The notes under the pieces are model-generated. The model saw only the letters and a list, made by a program, of their open reading frames with translations. It did no database searches and was not told the DNA's origin. A stretch of DNA of 64,000 nucleotides from Sphingobium baderi (GTDB lineage: Bacteria > Pseudomonadota > Alphaproteobacteria > Sphingomonadales > Sphingomonadaceae), in contig NZ_CP013264.1 of NCBI RefSeq assembly GCF_001456115.1, forward strand, positions 1,692,501-1,756,500, read 5' to 3'. Shown in pieces: positions 56,370-63,279 of the stretch. Positions within the stretch are counted from its first letter, which is position 1. Each line of letters opens with the position of its first letter. The position numbers and the translations under genes were made by a program.

Positions 56370-57290
56370 TCAGCGGTCGCGGTTCTTTTGATAGGGGGCG
56401 TTGTCCGTCGACAATCCTTCGCCGCTCCATGCGGCGGGGTCGATATCGCGCTCTCCGAACAAGGCGTTCTTATCGCCTTCCGTGCGCCAGGCGGCCTGCG
56501 CCTGATCGGCCGACTTTTCCAATATCACCCTCTGCGCGTCGACGGATTTGATCCAGGAGGATGGAACGGAATGATGCACACCGCCTGCATCTTCGTCAGT
56601 CCGGGTCAGGATCATGCGGTCGCCGCGCAGCTTGTCGACAGTGCCGACATGTTCGCCATCGCTGCCGACCACTTCCATATGTTCGCGCACCTGGGCCAGC
56701 GCCTGGCGCTGTTCGCCCCGCCGGTTGCGCCAGGTCCCGAACTCGCTGTTGAAGCGTTCGCGGTTTTCGCGCCGATATTCGGCATAGTCGCGGTCCAACT
56801 CCTCGATCCGCTGCTGGCGCCATGCATAATAGCTGGCGTCGTGATGCTCGCCATAATCATGTTGCGGTCCATAGGCGCGGACGCGAGATCCGTGATCCTC
56901 GCCGCCCAAGCCGCTAGGGTCGCCGGTATAAGGCGCATAGCCCCGCCCCGGCAGATAACGGTCGCTGCCCGAAGTGGAAGCATAGCCCACGCGGCTGCTC
57001 TGGTCGCGCGGATCGCCATAGGGGCGGTTGTAATATTCATCATAGTCGCGTCTGCGTTCGGCTTCCTCATCGCCGAACCAGCTGCGGATTTCATCGCCCG
57101 CCCGGTCGAAGAAGCCGCGTTCGTCGGGATCATAATCGGTTGGCGCCGAACGATAGGATCGCCCACCGCCGAACTGGGCCCGCGCGCCATAGCGATAGCC
57201 GCGATCATCGCGCCACTCGCGGGCGCCGGTATAGCGCGGCTGCCCGGTATAAAGATCGTCACCGTAGCGGCGTCCGCTCTGGTAACCCAT
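56370..57290 (-). CDS. SWFGD / DUF2171 domain protein
   Basis: A 306-residue hydrophilic protein rich in Arg, Tyr, Asp and Gly. It holds the motif GDEIRSWFGDEEAERRR (about residues 64-80, the SWFGD domain) and a C-terminal DUF2171-like part (about 200-260) with MEVVGSDGEHVGTVDKL and MILTRTDEDAGGVHHSVPSSW. The protein is known only from sphingomonads and relatives. No function is established; a stress or envelope role has been guessed. The start at 57290 follows AAGGAGAAGG. Confidence 0.8.
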   Translation of the reverse strand: MGYQSGRRYGDDLYTGQPRYTGAREWRDDRGYRYGARAQFGGGRSYRSAPTDYDPDERGFFDRAGDEIRSWFGDEEAERRRDYDEYYNRPYGDPRDQSSRVGYASTSGSDRYLPGRGYAPYTGDPSGLGGEDHGSRVRAYGPQHDYGEHHDASYYAWRQQRIEELDRDYAEYRRENRERFNSEFGTWRNRRGEQRQALAQVREHMEVVGSDGEHVGTVDKLRGDRMILTRTDEDAGGVHHSVPSSWIKSVDAQRVILEKSADQAQAAWRTEGDKNALFGERDIDPAAWSGEGLSTDNAPYQKNRDR

Positions 57291-57357
57291 GGTCCTTCTC
57301 CTTGCCTGCTGTTGCGGCGGCTTTTCCCTTGCCTGTTGCAAGCGCCGTCATCCCACC

Positions 57358-57382
57358 AATGAGCGGCGCGATCCTTCGTTCC
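57358..57382 (-). promoter_or_regulatory. EcfG-like promoter candidate of the SWFGD gene
   Basis: On the minus strand GGAAC (57378-57382), 16 bases, then CATT (57358-57361) resemble the EcfG consensus with one mismatch in the -10. The gene start is about 68 bases downstream. Confidence 0.3.
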
Positions 57383-57503
57383 GGGCGTTACGCAGGGGTA
57401 ACATCGCTTCTTTCCACCAGCCTGCCGAACGGGCGGCGCGGCAGGCGGCAAAGGCTTGATCGAGATCAACGGAAGAAGCCGATTCTTCTCGCAAAAAAGA
57501 CCG

Positions 57504-57532
57504 TTGCATGGCGTGGAAGGCTCGCTTATAGG
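57504..57532 (+). promoter_or_regulatory. promoter of the tRNA-Ala gene
   Basis: TTGCAT at 57504-57509, a 17-base spacer and TATAGG at 57527-57532 stand 11 bases before the tRNA 5' end. Confidence 0.6.
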
Positions 57533-57543
57533 CTGCGCTCCTT

Positions 57544-57619
<76 letters not shown>

Positions 57620-57711
57620 TTTCTCTTCTAACGCCTTGATTATGGGCGGTTAGCTAGAAAATCAGCCACTTATGCCTGCCATTTGGTCACACCAATGGTA
57701 TACAGCAGGGC

Positions 57712-59436
57712 ATGAAAGACGTGGCGGAAACCCTTCATCTGCAAAAGCGCGGCGGCGTCTGGTATTATTTCCGGCGTGTGCCCAAGGCGCTCGTTGCGGC
57801 CATCGGAAAGCAGTTCATCAAGCAGTCGTTGGGAACGTCCAGCCTTACCGAAGCGAAGCGGCTTCGCACCATCCATGACCTGAACTCGGACGCTTTGTTC
57901 ATGGCGGCCGAGAAGGAAGGGATCGGTTCGGGTAAAGGATCGAAACATCCCGTGCTACCGCTGGCGACGCTGACCGAGCATATTCGTTCGATGATCGCCG
58001 TCATGGATCGCCAGGCCGCAAATAAATTGCTCCAGGAACCTCCGGTAGACCGGGCCAGCCTGAAGGAAGGGCAAGCCGACGCGGAATATGAGCTAGGCAT
58101 CCTCACCAACCCCGCCGATCCGCGCCAGCATGAACTGATAGGCCGCGCTGGGCAAAGACTGCTGGACCAGATCGGCGCGGATATCCCCGACCTGTCGAAA
58201 GCGGCCAAGTTCGAGGAAATTGTCCGACGCGGCCTCATCGAACTCTGTCGCCGCAGGCTGGATCGTTATGCTGACCGCTATGACCGCCCCTATTATGACA
58301 GCCTGTTCGATCCGGCACGACCGGCCAGCGTGACGCTGGAGGAACTGTCCCAGACCTATCTGGCCGAGAAGGAAGAGGACTATCATCTCAACGGGGTCAG
58401 CACGAAGCGACTGGACAAGATCAAGGCCAGCGTGGCCGTCTTGTGCGAGATGATCGACGGGCAGATGCCGGTCCATGCGATAGATGATGATGTCGTGCAG
58501 CGGGTGCGGAGCCTGCTCGCGCAGATGCCGTCGAATCGCACCAAGCTCTATCCGGGCCTACCTCTTGGTGCGGCGATCGAACGCGCGAAGAAGGACGGCA
58601 AGCCCGGTCTCTCCTCCTCCACGCAGGCGCATTATCTGGAAATCCTGCGGGATATGCTGAAGGTAGCGGTGCGGAAGAAATATCTGACGTCCAATCCTGC
58701 CGAGGAGGTCAAGCCGCTGAAGAAGGATGGTGTAACTGCTGCCGAGAAGCGCAGGCCGTGGACGGACCAGCAACTGCGCGAGTTTTTCATGGGCAGCAGC
58801 TTCTACCGTTCCTGTGCACCGGGGGCCACGAAGCCCTATACTGGAAAGGATCGCGACTGGCGCTTCTGGCTGCCGCTGCTGATGCTGTTCAGCGGTGCCC
58901 GGCCCAATGAGATATGCCAGCTTCACGTCGATGATATCGCCCGGACACCGATGGGCATCTGGTATGTGTCCATGACCGACGAAAAGGTCGGAAACAGCCT
59001 CAAGACCCAAGCCAGCCGCAGAAGAGTTCCAATTCACTCCGAACTGATACGGATCGGCTTCCTTCAGTTCGTGGACCGGCAGAAGCAGCAAAGTGCATCC
59101 GCGCGCCTGTTCCCGACCCTGAAGCCGAATAAATATGGCAATCTCGCCTGGTATCCGGTCAAGCGGTTCAACGAGCAGTTCCTGCCTGTTGCCATGACGC
59201 TGGAGGAGCGGCAGTCGCTTTACTCCTTGCGACACAATGTCCGCGATGCCCTACGCCGGGCGAAAGCGCCTGCTGAGACCCTATTGGCCGTGACGGGCTG
59301 GTCGCCCTCCGGTAAGGCAGTCAGTGACAACTATGGCGATCCTGGCAACCCGGATCATCATGCCGAATATGTCGAGAAGATCGGCTATGCGGGGCTGGAC
59401 TTGTCGTTCCTGTATGCGCCCTCATCTGGGACATAA
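57712..59436 (+). CDS. tyrosine-type site-specific integrase, island-borne
   Basis: A 574-residue integrase of the DUF6538 type: N-terminal LHLQKRGGVWYYFRRVPKAL (about 8-27) and a central core-binding part. The C-terminal catalytic domain has Arg in FSGARPNEICQLHVDDI (about 398), YSLRHNVRDALRRA and the nucleophile Tyr in VTGWSPSGKAVSDNYGD (about 544). In the usual H-x-x-R box the first His is Tyr here (YSLR), a point to compare with relatives. Its position next to the 3' end of tRNA-Ala marks the left end of an integrated element. Confidence 0.85.
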   Translation: MKDVAETLHLQKRGGVWYYFRRVPKALVAAIGKQFIKQSLGTSSLTEAKRLRTIHDLNSDALFMAAEKEGIGSGKGSKHPVLPLATLTEHIRSMIAVMDRQAANKLLQEPPVDRASLKEGQADAEYELGILTNPADPRQHELIGRAGQRLLDQIGADIPDLSKAAKFEEIVRRGLIELCRRRLDRYADRYDRPYYDSLFDPARPASVTLEELSQTYLAEKEEDYHLNGVSTKRLDKIKASVAVLCEMIDGQMPVHAIDDDVVQRVRSLLAQMPSNRTKLYPGLPLGAAIERAKKDGKPGLSSSTQAHYLEILRDMLKVAVRKKYLTSNPAEEVKPLKKDGVTAAEKRRPWTDQQLREFFMGSSFYRSCAPGATKPYTGKDRDWRFWLPLLMLFSGARPNEICQLHVDDIARTPMGIWYVSMTDEKVGNSLKTQASRRRVPIHSELIRIGFLQFVDRQKQQSASARLFPTLKPNKYGNLAWYPVKRFNEQFLPVAMTLEERQSLYSLRHNVRDALRRAKAPAETLLAVTGWSPSGKAVSDNYGDPGNPDHHAEYVEKIGYAGLDLSFLYAPSSGT

Positions 59437-59991
59437 GTGCGGAGCATGAGCATTCTACCAAGCCAGGGTAGCGCAATGTCAGGAGTTCAGTAACGCTATC
59501 ACCGTAAGCACGATTGTCGCGTACATCATCACCTTGATCTGAAACAGATCACGTTTGATCAGGTTGAACCGCATATCCATAGAATCGATCTATCTCCCCC
59601 GGTTGGCGAGGTCCACCAATTCTGGAGTTCATGATACTCTGCCGGCCCTGCTCGCGATCGAAGGTCGGAGGAACAGAAACGCCGATAGAGCGGTCTTACA
59701 TTCATCAGCGCCTAAGATGGCAATGGACTGTCTGACTGACCGTGAGAAAAAACCAAACGTATCGGGTCGAGGTCACTATCTGGAATATCGCTGAGTACCA
59801 TTAGGTCATAGAGGTGAACACCGAAGCCTTGTAGGCGCATATTGGGCGGGTCAATATCGAGTATCGACCAGATAGGCGCGCTGCCGAAATTGACTAAGCC
59901 CGCTTGGAAAAGTTTTAATATTTCGGATAAATAGGCTGCATGCTGCGGCCCATTAGTCCTCTTCTGCTGGACTTTTCCATCAGTCAGGGGT
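59437..59991. other. 555-base stretch without a convincing gene, low G+C
   Basis: No family-like coding region was found. It is visibly lower in G+C than the rest: by hand count about 42% in the 60 bases from 59521. A 33-codon minus-strand frame (59479-59580) encodes a short amphipathic start and one helix. A longer minus frame ending at 59712 (FQAGLVNFGSAPIWSILDID) begins inside the IS left end and may be the tail of a gene split by the insertion. Both are weak. Confidence 0.5.
59479..59580 (-). CDS. possible 33-residue membrane peptide or gene remnant
   Basis: The frame MDMRFNLIKRDLFQIKVMMY then ATIVLTVIALLNS looks like a short amphipathic start plus one membrane helix, similar in style to the C-terminal ends of small phage or plasmid proteins. 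The ribosome site is too far from the ATG (about 13 bases from GGGGGAG), and an in-frame stop lies just upstream. It may be a remnant. Confidence 0.25.
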   Translation of the reverse strand: MDMRFNLIKRDLFQIKVMMYATIVLTVIALLNS

Positions 59992-59992
59992 T

Positions 59993-60018
59993 TGAACCGC
60001 GCCGGGTTTGCCGGAGGC
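59993..60018 (+). repeat. left terminal inverted repeat of the IS3-family element
   Basis: Starts TGAACCGC and ends GCCGGAGGC; pairs with 60853-60878 with two mismatches. Confidence 0.85.
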
Positions 60019-60045
60019 TCCAACTCCTGAGAAGGTGGAGCCTGT

Positions 60046-60372
60046 ATGAGCAAGACAACGAACAAGTTTGCACCCGAGGTTCGCGCACGGGCGGTGCGGA
60101 TGGTGGCCGATCACGAGCGCGATTACCCCTCTCGCTGGGCTGCGGTGGTTTCGATCGCGGAGAAGATCGGCTGCGTTCCGCAGACGCTGCATGAGTGGGT
60201 GAAGAAGGCTGAGGTGAACAGCGGCAAGCGCGCCGGTGTCCCGACCGAGGTTGCCGACAAGGTGAAGGCGCTGGAGCGCGAGGTCCGTGAGCTGCGGCAG
60301 GCCAACGAGATTCTGCACAAGGCGTCAGCATATTTTGCTCAGGCGGAGCTCGACCGCCCGTTCCGGCGATGA
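60046..60372 (+). CDS. IS3-family transposase OrfA
   Basis: A 108-residue DNA-binding protein. The helix-turn-helix is in [21 protein letters not shown] (about 33-53) and the leucine-zipper region in [27 protein letters not shown] (about 73-99). It normally makes the OrfAB transposase by a -1 frameshift. The stop overlaps orfB by 3 bases (ATGA). Complete. Confidence 0.92.
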   Translation: MSKTTNKFAPEVRARAVRMVADHERDYPSRWAAVVSIAEKIGCVPQTLHEWVKKAEVNSGKRAGVPTEVADKVKALEREVRELRQANEILHKASAYFAQAELDRPFRR

Positions 60373-60839
60373 TCGCGTTCATTGACGATCACCGCGATAC
60401 CTATGCTCGGCGGATCATCGGCTGGCGGGCCAGCAGGACGGCCCATGTCAGCTTCGTCTTCGACGCCCTGGAACAGACGCTTCACGATCGCCGTCCGACC
60501 CATCGGGGAGGCCTGATCCATCATAGCGATCGTGGGTTGCAATACGTGTCCATCAAATACACCGAGCGCCTCGCCGAGGCCGGGATCGAGCCGTCGGTAG
60601 GCAGCGTCGGCGACAGCTACGACAACGCTTTGGCCGAGACGATCAACGGCCTCTACAAAGCGGAGGTGATCCACCGGCGTGGACCGTGGCGCAGCTTCGA
60701 AGCGGTCGAGTATGCCACGCTGGAATGGGTCGACTGGTTCAACCATCGTCGACTGCTGGAGCCCATCGGCAACATCCCGCCCGCCGAAGCTGAAGATCAA
60801 TATTATGCTGCCGCGAGCAACATCGATATGGCAGCGTGA
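60369..60839 (+). pseudogene. IS3-family transposase OrfB with internal deletion
   Basis: The 156-codon frame begins [12 protein letters not shown] and jumps to ARRIIGWRASRTAH, leaving out about 130 residues found in full relatives. The second Asp (HHSDRG) and the Glu (NALAETINGLYK) of the D-D-E triad remain, but the part with the first Asp is gone, so the product cannot be active. The join lies in GATACCTATG; the two original segments both carry an Asp-Thr-aromatic codon run, which suggests recombination between short direct repeats. The frame is kept open. Confidence 0.8.
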
Positions 60840-60852
60840 CTCACAACCAAAC

Positions 60853-60878
60853 GCCTCCGGCAGACCCGGTGCGGTTCA
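60853..60878 (-). repeat. right terminal inverted repeat of the IS3-family element
   Basis: Ends GCGGTTCA on the plus strand and pairs with 59993-60018 with two mismatches. Confidence 0.85.
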
Positions 60879-60879
60879 A

Positions 60880-61261
60880 TGAGGCTTGGCGGACTGCTCT
60901 TGAGGATTGGTTGAAGCCGTTTTTGACGGCGCTCGGCCATAAGACGCGCGGTCGGATGTGCCCTTCGTATGTTGCAGGACTGATCGGCCCGGGGGACCGC
61001 AAGAGTGTTCAGCCGATGGCCGCGCGCGACGGTGCAGTCAGCTACGACCAGCTTCATCACTTTGTGGCGAGCGGCGTCTGGGATGCGGCTCCGTTGGAAG
61101 CGGCGTTGCTGACCAAAGCCGATGAGCAGGTCGGCGGTGAGGACGCCTGGCTGATCGTCGATGATACGGTCTTGCCAAAGAAGGGACGCAGTTCGGTTGG
61201 GGTTGCGCCGCAATATGCCGGCGCGCTGGGCAAGAACGCCAACTGCCAGACACTGGTATCT
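60880..61261 (+). pseudogene. IS701-type transposase N-terminal fragment
   Basis: The frame reads LEDWLKPFLTALGHKTRGRM, then [51 protein letters not shown] and [20 protein letters not shown]. These are the N-terminal blocks of the IS701/DDE_5 transposases, including the first catalytic Asp pair (IVDD). The frame then leaves the family at about 61261, where a phosphoketolase fragment begins in another frame. It runs on as out-of-family residues to 61822. It is a truncated remnant. Confidence 0.8.
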
Positions 61262-61547
61262 GCCGCCCGACGCGAACTGCCTCCTTTCGGTCGCCGACCA
61301 CTGCCTGCGAAGCCGCAACTATCTGAACCTCATCGTCATCGACAAGCAGCCCCAGCTCCAATGGCTGACCATCGACGAGGCCGAGGCCCATTGCGCGCAC
61401 GGAGCGGGCGTCTGGGACATGTACAGCAACGGCGCCGAGGCGCCCGACATCGTGCTCGCCTGCGCCAGCGACATCCCGACCCAGGAAACCGTGGCGGCCG
61501 CGTGGCTTCTCCGGCGCTATGTGCCCCAGCTCCGGGTGCGCGCCGTG
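61257..61547 (+). pseudogene. phosphoketolase (Xfp) internal/C-terminal fragment
   Basis: A 97-codon piece in its own frame: [20 protein letters not shown], then [34 protein letters not shown] and [20 protein letters not shown], ending [12 protein letters not shown]. These match the C-terminal third of bacterial phosphoketolases. There is no start or remaining domain. It is fused to the IS701 fragment at a junction with a shared GTATCT-like overlap, and stops matching at 61547. Confidence 0.75.
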
Positions 61548-61846
61548 ACATCCAGGGGATCAGGTTCGGCCGCTGCGCTCCCCGACATGATCAGACCTTG
61601 TCGATCTTCGAGGTAGAGGGCACTTGCTCGCCCATCCTGGCAGAATTGAGGCAGTGGGTCGGGAGAAGCTCTCAAAAACTAACAAATAATGTCCCAAGCG
61701 GCCGGTCTCGAACATACTTTTCAGATCGGTCTCAAGTTCACCGTCTTACACGCCAGCTTTTTTCTTCGCGAACGCGAACACCACTTTCCAAATTATCGAT
61801 AATCGGTATGTTGGCTGGATAACGAGACGGGAGAGAGGTAGCATTG
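61548..61846. other. 299-base stretch without a recognised gene, with an operator-like palindrome
   Basis: After the phosphoketolase fragment, 61548-61650 keeps reading frames open but matches nothing I know. From about 61650 the base composition drops and no gene is seen. The perfect palindrome ATTATCGATAAT lies at 61792-61803, upstream of the MFS gene. Confidence 0.5.
61792..61805 (+). promoter_or_regulatory. candidate operator upstream of the MFS transporter
   Basis: The 12-base palindrome ATTATCGATAAT (61792-61803) overlaps the 11-base sequence ATCGATAATCG (61795-61805). The same 11 bases occur before the P450 gene at 63260-63270. Confidence 0.45.
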
Positions 61847-63205
61847 ATGGCCATGACAGCGGTTGGGCAATTCTCCCGTCCCAAGCTCCTTGCCGTGCTG
61901 CTTGTCACCTATATGGTGAATTACGCAGATCGAATGACAATCTCCGTGCTGGGAGAGTCGATCAAGCGCGATTTGGCATTGAGCGATGCCCAAGTTGGAA
62001 TGCTGGGCGGCACGGCATTCACAATCCTATACGTGCTGGTGAGCTTTCCCGTCGGGCGGCTGGTCGAACGCCACAGGCGGGCGACCATCATGTGGATAGC
62101 GATAGGCCTGTGGTCGACCGCCACCGTCGCGTGCGGCTTTGCGCGGAATTTCACCGAGCTTGCGCTGTGCAGGGCGGCCGTCGGCGTGGGCGAGGGCGCC
62201 TTCATCCCGGCGGTGCTGTCGCTTCTCTCGGATTACTTCCCTCCCAACCGCAGGGCTTCGGCCTATTCGACCATCGTGCTTGGACTTCCCCTGGGCGGCA
62301 TGATCGGCGCCATCGTCGGCGGTTGGGTCGCCGCGCGTCATGGCTGGCATATAGCCTTCATGGTGATCGGCGCGCCGGGGCTGCTCATGGCCTTGATCGT
62401 TCGGCAAGTGGTAGTCGAACCGCCACGCGGGTCCTCAGACGGCGCGGCGCCCGCGGGCAATGTTCCAACCATAGCAGACGTCCTGAGGACGCTGGCTAGT
62501 AAGCCCGCATTTCTCCACCTGACGCTCGGCGGCGGCCTTGTTCAGATCGTTTCCTATGCGATCGCACTTTTCCTCTTTCCCTATCTGACCCGGAACTTCG
62601 GAGTGAATTACGCGCAGGCGGGCCTGGCCGTGGGGTTGCTGAACGGGGCTTCCCTGACGGTTGGCATATTGGGGGGCGGCCTGTTGTCCGATCATCTGGG
62701 TAGCCGTGACGTGCGCTGGTACGGATGGACGCCCGCCATCGCCATGCTGATGACGTTCCCGGTTTATCTGGCGTCGCTCTTCCAGTCCTCATGGCTCATA
62801 ACGACAATGCTGCTCTTTATACCGTCGGCGGTCGCGTCCGCCTTCGCCCCGACCATCGCGGCAACCATCCAAGGGCTTGTGCCACCAACGATGCGGGGGA
62901 CGACCGCTGCGCTGAACGGCGCCATGAGCCATGTGATCAGCCTGGGCTTGGGATCCCTGCTGATCGGCCTCGTCAGCGACCATTTCACCCGATTGAGCTT
63001 CGCCATGGCCACGGGAGGAAGGGATTATGCCCAATGTGGGACCGGCTCCCAGCCCGCCCTGGCAACGCTTTGCCAGCAGTCGTCGGGGCAGGGGTTGCGG
63101 TGGTCGCTCATGGCGCTGTCGGCGTTCCTGCTATGGGGATCGATTCATTTCCTGATTGCTTCGCGGTCGCTGCGCCGGGATTACGGCCATGGCGCCACCC
63201 AGTGA
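61847..63205 (+). CDS. MFS transporter
   Basis: A 452-residue 12-helix major facilitator protein of the Spinster/AAHS-like kind that would move a small organic compound or drug across the inner membrane. The first helix ends MVNYADRMTISVLG, motif A lies in GRLVERHRR, and TFPVYLASLFQSSWL and LGSLLIGLVSDHFT belong to the second half. The ATG at 61847 follows GAGAGAGG; a TTG three bases upstream is in frame. A P450 gene follows 74 bases later with a shared operator motif, so the transporter may import its substrate. Confidence 0.88.
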   Translation: MAMTAVGQFSRPKLLAVLLVTYMVNYADRMTISVLGESIKRDLALSDAQVGMLGGTAFTILYVLVSFPVGRLVERHRRATIMWIAIGLWSTATVACGFARNFTELALCRAAVGVGEGAFIPAVLSLLSDYFPPNRRASAYSTIVLGLPLGGMIGAIVGGWVAARHGWHIAFMVIGAPGLLMALIVRQVVVEPPRGSSDGAAPAGNVPTIADVLRTLASKPAFLHLTLGGGLVQIVSYAIALFLFPYLTRNFGVNYAQAGLAVGLLNGASLTVGILGGGLLSDHLGSRDVRWYGWTPAIAMLMTFPVYLASLFQSSWLITTMLLFIPSAVASAFAPTIAATIQGLVPPTMRGTTAALNGAMSHVISLGLGSLLIGLVSDHFTRLSFAMATGGRDYAQCGTGSQPALATLCQQSSGQGLRWSLMALSAFLLWGSIHFLIASRSLRRDYGHGATQ

Positions 63206-63255
63206 CAACGGGGCTCCTTGACGCGAAGAAACAGTCGCGCTAACCACGTTTTGTA

Positions 63256-63270
63256 GATAATCGATAATCG
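63256..63270 (+). promoter_or_regulatory. candidate operator upstream of the cytochrome P450 gene
   Basis: GATAATCGATAATCG holds a tandem 7-base repeat GATAATC and contains the ATCGATAATCG (63260-63270) also found upstream of the MFS gene. It lies 10 bases before the P450 ATG, so a bound protein would block its translation start region or promoter. Confidence 0.45.
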
Positions 63271-63279
63271 AGAGTGTGT

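Larger units (their letters stand above)
59993..60878 (+). mobile_element. IS3-family element, internally deleted
   Basis: An 886-base element bounded by 26-base inverted repeats (59993-60018 and 60853-60878) that agree at 24 positions and begin TGAACCGC at the outer ends. It carries orfA and a shortened orfB. Full-length relatives are about 1.25-1.3 kb; roughly 0.4 kb of orfB is missing. No 3-base direct repeat of the target is visible (gtt on the left, atg on the right), so the right flank may have been rearranged. Confidence 0.85.

Noticed and set aside
57765..59235. Minus-strand frames inside the integrase gene
   Set aside because: They have no start context or family features; the plus frame holds the integrase motifs.
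59712..60065. Minus-strand frame of 117 codons
   Set aside because: It starts inside the IS3 element's left end, has no recognisable domain, and its middle is low in G+C. At most it is the tail of a gene cut by the insertion.
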